Below are positions 36,703 through 44,715 of a DNA stretch of 64,000 nt, piece by piece. The number at the start of each line of letters is the position of its first letter. Position 1 is the first letter of the stretch. The translations under genes and the position numbers were made by a program. Under the pieces are notes generated by a model that did no database searches, was not told the origin of the DNA, and saw nothing but the letters and a program-made list of their open reading frames with translations. The stretch is from Bradyrhizobium sp. 132. GTDB lineage: Bacteria > Pseudomonadota > Alphaproteobacteria > Rhizobiales > Xanthobacteraceae. The stretch lies in the NCBI RefSeq assembly GCF_023074185.1, contig NZ_JADPKY010000090.1, positions 40,993 through 104,992 on the forward strand. Direction: 5' to 3'.

Positions 36703-36834
36703 ATGCGGAAACCACTCATCGTCCGGACGATCCTGACCTGCGCGCTGCTCGCGGTCACCGTGTGGACCGTGCTCGGGTCGCCCAAACCTCCGCCCGGCCG
36801 GCATCTGCCCTCCCGCACAGCGGCGGTGCGGTAG
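36703..36834 (+). CDS. 43-residue putative membrane or secreted peptide
   Basis: MRKPLIVRTILTCALLAVTVWTVLGSPKPPPGRH... has one hydrophobic segment that could be a signal peptide or membrane helix, and strongly G/C-biased third codon positions. The ribosome site is weak (GAGGG 14 bases upstream). The function is unknown. Confidence 0.4.
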   Translation: MRKPLIVRTILTCALLAVTVWTVLGSPKPPPGRHLPSRTAAVR

Positions 36835-36954
36835 ACCTCCCCACCGATACCATTTCGGCATCGATCAATCCCAATTGGAATTTGGTGCGGCGGGGCGGCT
36901 GCCGCTATCCTCGCGACAAAACGACACTGCCGCACCGGCTTTCAGGAGGACCCC

Positions 36955-38079
36955 ATGTTGAGACCGACCCGACGCGTCGCATCCCGCGCGCCCCGCACTG
37001 CGATCGCCACCACCCTCGCTTTCCTCACCCTCATTTCTGGAGTCCGCGCCGGCATGGCCGAGACCTTCGCCTATGTCGGCAATGCCGACAGCAACGACAT
37101 CAGCGTGTTCAAGATGGCTGAGAGCGGCGAGATGGTTCCCGTGCAGACGGCCGCCTTCACCGGCGTCGAAAAGCCCGGCTCCTCGACGCCGCTCGCGATC
37201 ACACCCGACCACCGCGTGCTGATTGCGGGCGTCCGCTCGCAGCCGTTCGTTGCGGTGAGCTTTGCAATCGATCCCAAGACGGGTCAGCTCAGCCATATCG
37301 GCAACGGGCCGCTCGCCGACAGCATGGCCAATATCGCCCTCGACCGCAGCGGCAAGTTCCTGTTCAGCGCCTCCTATGGCGGCAACAAGGTCGCGCTGAA
37401 TCCGCTCAACGCCAATGGCGTCGCGGGCGAGCCGAAGCAGGTGATCCCGACCGGGCTGAATGCGCACGCCTTCCTGCCCTCGCCCGACAACCGCTTCGTG
37501 TTCGCGACCAATCTCGGCTCCGACCAGGTGCTGGCCTTCGCGTTCGATGCCACGACCGGTACGCTCACGCCGAGCGATCCGCCGGCCCACAAGGTGCCGG
37601 AGAAATCGGGGCCGCGACATTTCGTATTCCACCCCAACGGCAAGTTCGTCTATCTCATCCACGAGCTGAACGGCGACGTCGCGGCGTTCGCGTACGAAGC
37701 CAAGAGCGGCGCATGGGACGAGATCCAGCGCACCACCGCGCTGCCGGAGGGGTTTTCGGGAAAGCCCTGGGCGGCAGACATTCACATCACCCCCGACGGC
37801 CGTTTCCTCTACGCTTCCGATCGCACCACCAACACGCTCACCGCCTACAAGATCGATGCAACAAGCGGCAAGCTGTCCACGATCGGCAGCGTGCCGACCG
37901 AGAAGCAGCCGCGCGGCTTCCACATCGATCCCTCGGGGCGCTACCTCGCCGCCGTCGGCGAACTCTCCGACAGCATGACGGTCTATGCCATCGACCAGAG
38001 CGGCGGCGCGCTGACCAAGCTGAAATCCTACGCCACCGGCAAGAAGCCGAACTGGGTGGAGTTCTTGAGCCTGCCGTGA
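36955..38079 (+). CDS. lactonase-family seven-bladed beta-propeller protein
   Basis: A 374-residue exported protein with a signal peptide ending near VRAGMA and repeated propeller blades: TFAYVGNADSNDISVFKM, NRFVFATNLGSDQVLAFAFDATTGTL, GPRHFVFHPNGKFVYLIHELNGDVAAF, ITPDGRFLYASDRTTNTLTAYKIDATSGKL and QPRGFHIDPSGRYLAAVGE. It matches the 6-phosphogluconolactonase (YbhE/Pgl)-type lactonase family. With a signal peptide it would act in the periplasm, so its substrate is unlikely to be cytoplasmic 6-phosphogluconolactone. ATG 36955 has AGGAGG upstream. Confidence 0.87.
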   Translation: MLRPTRRVASRAPRTAIATTLAFLTLISGVRAGMAETFAYVGNADSNDISVFKMAESGEMVPVQTAAFTGVEKPGSSTPLAITPDHRVLIAGVRSQPFVAVSFAIDPKTGQLSHIGNGPLADSMANIALDRSGKFLFSASYGGNKVALNPLNANGVAGEPKQVIPTGLNAHAFLPSPDNRFVFATNLGSDQVLAFAFDATTGTLTPSDPPAHKVPEKSGPRHFVFHPNGKFVYLIHELNGDVAAFAYEAKSGAWDEIQRTTALPEGFSGKPWAADIHITPDGRFLYASDRTTNTLTAYKIDATSGKLSTIGSVPTEKQPRGFHIDPSGRYLAAVGELSDSMTVYAIDQSGGALTKLKSYATGKKPNWVEFLSLP

Positions 38080-38397
38080 GATTGCTCACCTTTGGAGGCT
38101 GCGGGATGAGTTCGGCCTGCATGGTTCGAGACGTCCGCTTTGGCGGGCTCCTCACCATGAGGGTCTGATATCTCGCCGCGAAGCACGACCTCATCCTGAG
38201 GGCCAGGCGGGCGTCTCGAAGGATGGCCGCAGGGATGGGGGGAAGACAGCGAACCTTGGCGTCGGTCCCGAAGACTAATTCAACGGGCGGCAACGCGCCG
38301 CCCGTGCTGCTGCGGCATTCTCATCCGGCCGGCCCATGGTCTGCCGCGGTTGCTTCTGTTATCGATGAGGCCATCAAGGCCCCAACCGGAATGACCG
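38080..38397. other. intergenic region with an interspersed repeat
   Basis: About 318 bp without a gene, mostly taken up by the palindromic repeat at 38120-38225. The remaining 170 bp hold the presumed promoter of the second RND adaptor, without a clear motif. Confidence 0.6.
38120..38225. repeat. palindromic interspersed repeat (GGTTCGAGACG family)
   Basis: Outer arms CATGGTTCGAGACGTCCGC and GCGGGCGTCTCGAAGGATG pair with a few mismatches. Inner CTCCTCACCATGAGG and CCTCATCCTGAGGG form further hairpins. It is a second family of non-coding palindromic elements, distinct from the ones at 5229 and 39297. Confidence 0.8.
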
Positions 38398-39285
38398 ATG
38401 CGTTCATTGCCTGCGCGTTCTTTTTCCCAGCATTTCGTTGCGCTCACCGGACTGCTGTTGCTGTCCGCCCAGCCCGCGCCTGCCGCCGATGATGACGCGC
38501 CCAAGGGACCGGCAGTCACGGTGCTGAAGGTCGCAAAATCCTGTTTCTCCGACATCGTCGAGGCCACCGGCACGATCGTCGCGCGCGAGGAAAGCTCCGT
38601 GCGGCCCGAGCGGCCCGGCCTGAAGGTGACGGAAGTGCTGGCGGAAGCCGGCGAAACCACCACCGCAGGCCAAGTGCTGGCGCGGCTGGCGCTGCCCGAG
38701 GGTGGCACGCTTCAGGTCACCGCCCCTGTTGCGGGCGTGATCGCGACGTCGACCGCGCAGATCGGCAACCTCGCCTCGGCCAAGGGCGAGGCGCTGTTCA
38801 CCATCGTGGCGCGCAGCGAATACGATCTCGTCGGCCTCGTCGCGACCACCGATATGCGCAAGCTCGCGGTCAACCAGCAGGCGACCGTGCGCATCGCCGG
38901 CGCCGGAGATATCGACGGCAAGGTGCGCCGCATCGGCCCGACCGTCGAGCCGAACATCCAGCAGGGCATCGTCTATATCGGCATCTCCTCGCAGAAGCGG
39001 CTGTTGCTGAATGCGAGCGGGCGCGCGCTGATCAAGTCCGGACAGAGCTGCAACGTCGCGGTGCCGCTGACCTCGGTGCAATATTCCTCCGCCGGCACCG
39101 TCGTGCAGGTGATCCGCCGCAACCGCGTCGAGACCAAGCGCGTCGAGGTCGGACTGATGTCGGGCGGCAATATCGAGGTCCGCGACGGCCTCAACGAAGG
39201 CGATGTCGTCGTCGCCCGCGCCGGTGCGCTGTTGCGCGAAGGCGATGCCGTGCGCCCGGTGATGGCCGCGGAAGCTGCGAAGTAG
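38398..39285 (+). CDS. RND efflux periplasmic adaptor subunit 2 (orphan)
   Basis: A 295-residue membrane-fusion protein with a signal peptide (MRSLPARSFSQHFVALTGLLLLSAQPAPA). The lipoyl halves are KVTEVLAEAGETTTAGQVLARL and VTAPVAGVIATSTAQIGNLA, followed by the barrel and membrane-proximal parts (GLNEGDVVVARAGALLREGDAVRPV). It is paralogous to the adaptor at 15269 but has no pump gene beside it. It faces the second pseudo-caspase gene tail to tail, with a repeat between. It may pair with the pump at 16198 or another pump elsewhere. Confidence 0.87.
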   Translation: MRSLPARSFSQHFVALTGLLLLSAQPAPAADDDAPKGPAVTVLKVAKSCFSDIVEATGTIVAREESSVRPERPGLKVTEVLAEAGETTTAGQVLARLALPEGGTLQVTAPVAGVIATSTAQIGNLASAKGEALFTIVARSEYDLVGLVATTDMRKLAVNQQATVRIAGAGDIDGKVRRIGPTVEPNIQQGIVYIGISSQKRLLLNASGRALIKSGQSCNVAVPLTSVQYSSAGTVVQVIRRNRVETKRVEVGLMSGGNIEVRDGLNEGDVVVARAGALLREGDAVRPVMAAEAAK

Positions 39286-39296
39286 GGTTGCTATAG

Positions 39297-39430
39297 TCCC
39301 GGACGCGCTGCAGCGTGTAATGCTGCTGCGCAGAGCCGGGACCCATCTCTCGTCCAGGCGATAGCCTAAAAAACCAGGCCCCGGCTCAGCGTCGCATCAT
39401 TGCATGATGCGCCGCGTCCGGGGCACGAGA
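39297..39430. repeat. palindromic interspersed repeat (TCCCGGACGC family), copy 1
   Basis: The ends TCCCGGACGCG and CGCGTCCGGGG pair, inner CCGGGACC/GGCCCCGG pair, and the core GCATCATTGCATGATGC is itself palindromic. The same 130-bp organisation occurs at 60285-60421. It lies between convergent genes and may end transcription on both sides. Confidence 0.85.
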
Positions 39431-39451
39431 CTTGGCAGAACCTAAGAAAAA

Positions 39452-40300
39452 CTAGCCGCCGGCTTCGCCGAAATGGATATCTTCGAGCAGCGAGGAAGAG
39501 ACCGACGGGACCTGGTCGCCTTCGCTCGCACGGGAGATGGCAACGCGGGTCTTGTTGAAGACGCTCTCGGCGCTGCCCTGCGCATTGAGATTGGTGAGGA
39601 ACTCGCTGACCAGCACGCTGTGCTCGCCCTTGCCGTCGTCGACGACCTTGCCGGGCGAAGCCGAGGAAAGGATCAGCGCATTGTCGGGCGCGGTGATCGG
39701 CGCGAGGCCGTGGCTGTAGGAGCGGAAGCGGCGCTCATAGGGATTGCGGCGGGAAGCGTCGACCACGACGAGCTTGGCCTTGGCGCCCTGCTCCTTGATC
39801 ATGTCGAGCACGCCGTCGATGGAAACGCCCTGGCGGCGGACATCGCTTTCCTTCCAGATCACGGCATCGACCGGCAACATGTAGCTTTGGCGGCCGGCCT
39901 CTACGCCGTAGCCGCCGAAGAACAGCATGACGACGGTGTCGCGCTTGATCCGGGACTTCAGGCGATTGACGGCGCGGACCATGTCGTCCCTGGTTGCGTC
40001 TTCCACCATGTCGACGTCAAAGCCGCTCTTGCGCAGCGACGAGGACAGCGCGCGGGCGTCGTTGATCGACTGCGTCAGCGGCGCGCTGGCGTCCGGGTAA
40101 TGTCCATTGCCGATGACAAGCGCGAGACGCGAGGTCTGGCCGATCGAGCCGGTGACCTGGTCGGTCGAGATGGCCTTGGCGGCATCGAGAGTACGCATAT
40201 TGAGGGCAGCATGGGCGCCGATCACGAGCGACACCGTGCCGATGAGGGCTGCGGCGACGGCGATCGTGCGTCGGGAAAGGTCGAGCTGCGTTACATTCAT
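39452..40300 (-). CDS. caspase-fold (peptidase C14) pseudoenzyme 2
   Basis: A 282-residue paralogue of the caspase-like part of the protein at 12796, without the TPR part. It has an N-terminal helix (TIAVAAALIGTVSLVIGAHAAL) that is a signal peptide or anchor. The core LALVIGNGHYPDASAPLTQSINDARALSSSLRKSGF is clear. The catalytic His position is Y131 (GGYG) and the Cys position is S183 (VVDASRRNP), so it should be inactive. Shared segments such as DASRRNP(F/Y)ERRFRS(F/Y)S indicate duplication. ATG 40300 is chosen with AGGA upstream; the frame is open to 40432. Confidence 0.86.
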   Translation of the reverse strand: MNVTQLDLSRRTIAVAAALIGTVSLVIGAHAALNMRTLDAAKAISTDQVTGSIGQTSRLALVIGNGHYPDASAPLTQSINDARALSSSLRKSGFDVDMVEDATRDDMVRAVNRLKSRIKRDTVVMLFFGGYGVEAGRQSYMLPVDAVIWKESDVRRQGVSIDGVLDMIKEQGAKAKLVVVDASRRNPYERRFRSYSHGLAPITAPDNALILSSASPGKVVDDGKGEHSVLVSEFLTNLNAQGSAESVFNKTRVAISRASEGDQVPSVSSSLLEDIHFGEAGG

Positions 40301-40449
40301 CTCGGTTCGTTCCTGTGCCAAAGACCAGCCAAGCACGCGCACACTGTTTGAGTAGCGCGATAGCGTCTTTAGGTTTGAGGGGTTGGCCGGGGTGTGCCCC
40401 CGAATTGCGCGCAATTTGCGGCGCCGCACCAAACAAACCTTTAACCGGA

Positions 40450-40468
40450 TATTGCCTCCCCGGCAATA
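40450..40468. promoter_or_regulatory. inverted repeat TATTGCC-N5-GGCAATA
   Basis: Perfect 7-base arms with a five-base spacer, 150 bp before the pseudo-caspase 2 start. A candidate operator; the partner is unknown. Confidence 0.45.
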
Positions 40469-40593
40469 GATTGCGCAAAACTTGAGCTAAACCGCTGAAG
40501 ATATTAGTTAATTTCCATCGCCCAATGTGTGATTTTATTGCGTCCCCGTAGCCTTCCGGAGCTTGATTATGCAGACTTCGTGCCGGCTCTTTC

Positions 40594-40609
40594 TGTGACC
40601 GCTATCACA
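40594..40609. promoter_or_regulatory. perfect CRP-type site before the cyclase-like gene
   Basis: TGTGA-CCGCTA-TCACA, followed by TTT as in strong E. coli CRP sites. It lies 111 bp before the terpenoid-cyclase-like start and 294 bp before the pseudo-caspase 2 start. Confidence 0.78.
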
Positions 40610-40719
40610 TTTGTATTTCCTGCGAATCCGGGTAGCTTTTTCAACGAGTTGCAGGGGGTGGTGCGCGGCTGGGAGCGTGCCGGCCGGCCCCCGGCCAAAT
40701 TCCGGCGACCAGGTATTTC

Positions 40720-42450
40720 ATGAGCTTTCAATATTTTGCCGGCGCCGCCTGCCGGGCGCTGACAGCGCGGAAGGACGGCCCCTCGCTTTATGACGTCTGC
40801 GATCCCGTATTGTCTGTTGCGGCCAGCGGCGATCCGCATCTGGCCAAGTTCTACAAGACCGCGCTTGGCAATCCCGCATTGCGGGTGCTGCTGCGACGCG
40901 CGGGCGTGCCCGAGCTGCGCGACGAAGCGAAACTGGCCCGGCTGCGCGAGGCGCTGGTTCGCGCCCGCGACGAGGCCGAGCCCGATTGGGCGGCGGTCGG
41001 CCAGCCCGTCGCCGATCTCGTCGACAGCATCGCGCTGGATCATCCCAAGCCGCCGCCGGCCATGTTCACGGGCGCTATGCCGCAACAATCGCAGATCGAC
41101 GGCGTGATCCGCGACTGCGCGCAGCATCTGCTCGGCTCGTACCGCAAAAATGGCTTTCTGCCGACCTACGCCGCGTTCAACCTGATCGGCGATCCTGATT
41201 TCCGCGGGCGCGAGCTGACCATGGCGCTCACGGGCCTCAACGCGCGCGGCTACAAGAACTCCTCGCTGCTGTTCAATCTCGCCCGCGTCTTCATTGCGCG
41301 CTCGCCGGCGCGCGCGGTCGTCAATCCGCCCTGGACCGGCATCGCCGAGCCGATGTGGGAGCCGGTGCAGATCCGCCACCGCTCGGCTTATTACGACGCG
41401 TTCTTCATCGAGGCGCTGTTGAGTTACGTCGAGACCGGGCTCGCCTCGTCCGCCGACAAGATGGCGGCTGAGCGCGCGATCGCCGACATGGTGGATTTTT
41501 GCGTCAACATCAGCCGCGAGGAAGTCGAGGGCCTCGATGGCGCACGGTTCAACGTCATCACCGCGCTGGCGCCCGCGCCGCATCCGCGCTTTTCGCGCTA
41601 CTTCGCCCAGATCAAGCAGGATCTCGGTTTCGGCGTCTACGTGCCGGATTGCGACACCACGGCCTGCTCGATCTCCGCGGCGACGCAGGCCGGCTGCACC
41701 GATCCGATCCTCGACCAGCCGCTGCTGGATTTCTACGCGGGCTATCAGGTGTGCGCGGGCGTCAACGAGCCGCGCGTGACGGTGCCGATCAACGACAATA
41801 TCGACTATGAGGGCGGGGTCGCGACCTGGATCGACAATCTCCGGGGCGAGCGGCCCTACGGCAACGATCTCGATCCGACGCTCAATCTCGACATTCTCGA
41901 GGTCAGCTTTCGCAACCTCGCGCGCTGGAAAGTATTGGAGACGCCGGCGCGGCTCGCCACCGTGCATCGCATCATCGGCTTTCAGAAGCGGCTTGCCGCG
42001 AGCGGCGCCTTCGCCAATCCGCGCTCACACATCTATTACCTGCCGGAGCTCTACAGTGCCTATTTCGGCCGCTGCTACGCAGCCTTCCTGGCGCTGCCGC
42101 TGGCGGCGCAGGCCGCGGTCGATCCCGATGGCGATTTCGATTTCATCCGTCACCGCGTGCTCTCCTACGTCCAGGGCGAGCTGATGGCCGCCGAGATGAA
42201 CGTGTTCGACGCGGCGCTGGCGCTGATCGCGCTCGGCCATCTCGGCGCCGATCCGCGCGCCTTTGCGCCGGCGCTGAACGTGATCGTCGCGAGCTTGGGC
42301 GAAGGCGGCCGCCGCGGCCCGTTTCGCGCCTATGAGTGGAACAAGATGAAGACGCCGACGCGGATTTTGGTCGGGGGGCCTGAGGTGACGTCGGCGTTCG
42401 TGCTGATGGGGCTGGCGGTGGCCAAGCGGGCGATGGCGGGACGAGGGTGA
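40720..42450 (+). CDS. terpenoid-cyclase-fold (alpha/alpha toroid) protein of unknown function
   Basis: A 576-residue soluble helical protein. I see no named family, but the region VPDCDTTACSISAATQAG (about residues 309-325) resembles the DxDDTA acid motif of class II terpene cyclases, with Thr for the third Asp. The following GGVATWIDNLRGERPYGNDLDPTLNLDILEVSF has the GGFxTW...DVDPVxNANVL layout seen in prenyltransferase/squalene-cyclase repeat proteins. So an alpha6/alpha6-barrel fold is likely, while cyclase activity is uncertain because the acid motif is altered. ATG 40720 is used. A CRP-type site lies 111 bp upstream. Confidence 0.6.
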   Translation: MSFQYFAGAACRALTARKDGPSLYDVCDPVLSVAASGDPHLAKFYKTALGNPALRVLLRRAGVPELRDEAKLARLREALVRARDEAEPDWAAVGQPVADLVDSIALDHPKPPPAMFTGAMPQQSQIDGVIRDCAQHLLGSYRKNGFLPTYAAFNLIGDPDFRGRELTMALTGLNARGYKNSSLLFNLARVFIARSPARAVVNPPWTGIAEPMWEPVQIRHRSAYYDAFFIEALLSYVETGLASSADKMAAERAIADMVDFCVNISREEVEGLDGARFNVITALAPAPHPRFSRYFAQIKQDLGFGVYVPDCDTTACSISAATQAGCTDPILDQPLLDFYAGYQVCAGVNEPRVTVPINDNIDYEGGVATWIDNLRGERPYGNDLDPTLNLDILEVSFRNLARWKVLETPARLATVHRIIGFQKRLAASGAFANPRSHIYYLPELYSAYFGRCYAAFLALPLAAQAAVDPDGDFDFIRHRVLSYVQGELMAAEMNVFDAALALIALGHLGADPRAFAPALNVIVASLGEGGRRGPFRAYEWNKMKTPTRILVGGPEVTSAFVLMGLAVAKRAMAGRG

Positions 42451-42579
42451 GATGGTCCCGTGCCCCGGACGCAATGACAGGAAGTTGAAAGCCCATCTGC
42501 CTGGCAAACGCTGGCCGGGCGGACAAAAGCCGACCACAATCGCGAGGTCTATCGCAATTTTCATCACACGCGGACCGGC

Positions 42580-43320
42580 ATGTTGCGAAAATTTCTGATT
42601 GCGCTGTCACTGCTCGCCTTATCCTTGCCCGGCTTGCCGTCGCCGGCTGAGGCCGCCGACATCACCGGCACCGCAAAAGTCCGCGCCGGCGACACAGTCG
42701 TGATCGGCAACACGCGGATCCGGCTCGGCGGCATCGACGCGCCCGCGGTCGACCAGCTCTGCCTCAACACCAAGGGCGAGCGCTGGACCTGCGGCATCGC
42801 GGCCCGCGACGAGCTCGCCAAATACACCGAGGGCAAGAGCTGGGTCTGCCATGCGCGGTCGATCGACCGGCGCGGCCGCACCGTGGCGCGCTGCGATGTC
42901 GGCGGCGAAGACATCCAGAAATGGCTGGTTCGCACCGGCTGGGCGCTGGCCTATACCCGCGTCTCTCGCGACTACGAACATGATGAGGCTGGCGCGCGAG
43001 AGGCAAAGGCCGGGATGTGGCAGGGCGCCTTCATCGCGCCATGGGACTGGCGCGTGCGCAACAAGAAGACGACGATATTGGGCGCCACCAAGCCGCCCGA
43101 GGGCGCGCATGCGATCCTGCTCGCTTCGGCCTCGGGGCCGGTCGCGCCCTCGCCGGACTGCACCATCAAGGGCAACGTCAACACCGGCGGCGAGTGCATC
43201 TATCACCAGCCGACCAGCCGGTGGTATGCGCAGATCAAGATGAAGATCAGCAAGGGCACGCGCTGGTTCTGCTCGGTGGAAGAGGCGGAAGCCGCCGGCT
43301 GCCGCGAGACCAAGAGATAG
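42580..43320 (+). CDS. thermonuclease-like (SNase) exported protein
   Basis: A 246-residue protein with a signal peptide (MLRKFLIALSLLALSLPGLPSPAEA) and an SNase-like OB-fold domain. The calcium-site Asp (AGDTVVIG), the Arg of RIRLGGID, its Asp, and the second Arg (RRGRTVARC) are present. The catalytic Glu that follows in staphylococcal nuclease (DTPE) is Ala here (DAPAVDQ), so nuclease activity is doubtful. There is a C-terminal extension (about 150-246) with several Cys. ATG 42580 starts a clear signal peptide. Confidence 0.83.
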   Translation: MLRKFLIALSLLALSLPGLPSPAEAADITGTAKVRAGDTVVIGNTRIRLGGIDAPAVDQLCLNTKGERWTCGIAARDELAKYTEGKSWVCHARSIDRRGRTVARCDVGGEDIQKWLVRTGWALAYTRVSRDYEHDEAGAREAKAGMWQGAFIAPWDWRVRNKKTTILGATKPPEGAHAILLASASGPVAPSPDCTIKGNVNTGGECIYHQPTSRWYAQIKMKISKGTRWFCSVEEAEAAGCRETKR

Positions 43321-43368
43321 AGCATGGTCCGGAAAAGTGTGAGGCGGCTTTCCGACAAAACCAAGCTC
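43321..43368. repeat. rhizobial intergenic repeat (GCATGGTCCGGAAAAGTGTGA family)
   Basis: AGCATGGTCCGGAAAAGTGTG followed by GGCGGCTTTCCGACAAAACCAAGCTC is a diverged copy of the well-known rhizobial element whose halves pair as GCATG(A/G)TC.GGAAAA...TTTTCC.GA.CATGC. It sits directly after the thermonuclease-like stop. Confidence 0.7.
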
Positions 43369-43481
43369 AGAACAAAAGACCACTCCAGACCTGCGTTTTA
43401 CGTGCTTTTCTTGGGCTTCTGCGGCGCGTAAAAGAAGAAAACAACCTCCAGACCGTCTTCACGACACAAGGAAGTATAGCA

Positions 43482-44669
43482 ATGACCGTTCGCGCGGGCC
43501 GGGAATTTCTGGCCATCCCCGGGCCCACCAATATGCCCGACGAGGTGCTGCGGGCGATGCATCGTCCGGCGATCGACATCTACTCCAAACAGATGACCGA
43601 CCTGACCGAGAGCCTGCTCGGCGACATCTCAAAACTGTTTGCGACCAAGGGCAAGTCCTACATCTACATCGCCAATGGTCACGGCGCCTGGGAAGCGGCG
43701 CTGAGCAACGTGCTGTCGCGCGGCGAAAAAGTGCTGGTGCTGGAGAGCGGGAGGTTCGCGATCGGCTGGGGCCATGCGGCTTCCCTGATGGGTGCCGAGG
43801 TCGAGGTGCTCAAGGGCGACTGGCGCCGCGCGGTACGGCCGCACGAGGTCGAGGAGCGCCTGCGCCGCGACAAGGAGCATACGATCAAGGCCGTCGTCGT
43901 CGTCCAGGTGGACACGGCCTCGGGCGTGCAGAACGACATCGAGGCGATCGGCAAGGCGATCAAGGCGAGTGGCCATCCGGCGCTGTACATGGTGGACACC
44001 GTGGCGTCGCTCGGCTGCATGCCGTTCGAGATGGACAAATGGGGCATCGACGTCGCGATGTCGGGCTCGCAGAAGGGCCTGATGACACCGCCTGGCCTCG
44101 GCTTCGTCGCCGCCAATGCGCGTGCGCTCGAGGTGCACAAGAAGGCCAACATGGCGACGCCCTATTGGAGCTGGAGCGAGCGCGAAGGCACCGAGCATTA
44201 CCGCAAATACGCCGGCACCGCGCCGGTGCATCTGCTGTTCGCGCTGCGCCAGGCGATCGACCTTCTGCACGAGGAAGGGCTGGAGAACGCCTTCCGCCGC
44301 CATAGCCTGCTCGGCGAAGCCGCGCGCCGCGCCGTCGGCGCATGGTCGGAAGGCCAGGTGCTCGGCTTCAATATCGCCGATGCCAGCGAGCGTTCCAACA
44401 CCGTGACCACGGTGACCATGAGCAATGGCCATGATCCGGCAGTGCTGCAAAGCTATTGCAAGGAAAAATGCGGTGTCGTGCTCGGCAACGGCATCGGCGA
44501 CCTCACCGGCAAAGCCTTCCGCATCGCCCATATGGGCCATGTCAATGCCCCGATGCTGCTCGGCACGCTGGGAGTGATCGAGATCGGTCTCAACGCGCTG
44601 AAGATCCCGCACGGCAAGGGCGGGCTCGAAGCGGCGGTCGCGTATCTTGGCGATGAGGTGGCGGTGTAG
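43482..44669 (+). CDS. class V aminotransferase, serine-glyoxylate aminotransferase-like
   Basis: A 395-residue PLP enzyme of fold type I. It starts VRAGREFLAIPGPTNMPDEVLRAMHRPAIDIYS, typical of serine/alanine-glyoxylate aminotransferases. The PLP region is VDTVASLGCMPFEMDKWGIDVAMSGSQKGLMTPPGLGFV; the Lys of SQKG forms the Schiff base and the preceding VDTVAS holds the pyridine-binding Asp. It would move the amino group of serine (or another amino acid) to glyoxylate. ATG 43482 has AAGGAAG upstream; the frame is open far upstream without a start. It stands alone. Confidence 0.88.
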   Translation: MTVRAGREFLAIPGPTNMPDEVLRAMHRPAIDIYSKQMTDLTESLLGDISKLFATKGKSYIYIANGHGAWEAALSNVLSRGEKVLVLESGRFAIGWGHAASLMGAEVEVLKGDWRRAVRPHEVEERLRRDKEHTIKAVVVVQVDTASGVQNDIEAIGKAIKASGHPALYMVDTVASLGCMPFEMDKWGIDVAMSGSQKGLMTPPGLGFVAANARALEVHKKANMATPYWSWSEREGTEHYRKYAGTAPVHLLFALRQAIDLLHEEGLENAFRRHSLLGEAARRAVGAWSEGQVLGFNIADASERSNTVTTVTMSNGHDPAVLQSYCKEKCGVVLGNGIGDLTGKAFRIAHMGHVNAPMLLGTLGVIEIGLNALKIPHGKGGLEAAVAYLGDEVAV

Positions 44670-44685
44670 GCCAGCTTCGCGTCTC

Positions 44686-44712
44686 TTCCTTCTCCCCTTG
44701 TGGGAGAAGGAA
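44686..44712. terminator. bidirectional terminator-like hairpin
   Basis: An 11-bp perfect stem (TTCCTTCTCCC / GGGAGAAGGAA) with a CTTGT loop, between the convergent aminotransferase and SGNH-like genes. The same CTCCCCTTGTGGGAG motif is widespread between rhizobial genes. Confidence 0.65.
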
Positions 44713-44715
44713 AGA

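Larger units (their letters stand above)
40301..40719. other. divergent intergenic region, pseudo-caspase 2 and cyclase-like gene
   Basis: About 419 bp without a gene. It holds an inverted repeat TATTGCC-TCCCC-GGCAATA (40450-40468) and the perfect CRP-type site at 40594-40609, so it is a complex two-way promoter. Confidence 0.75.

Noticed and set aside
39297..39430. Possible CRISPR-like or tRNA-like structure
   Set aside because: The element is a single palindrome with one more copy 21 kb away, not a direct-repeat array, and has no cloverleaf.
43017..43481. N-terminal extension of the class V aminotransferase
   Set aside because: It overlaps the thermonuclease-like gene and a repeat; the ribosome site and family start are at 43482.
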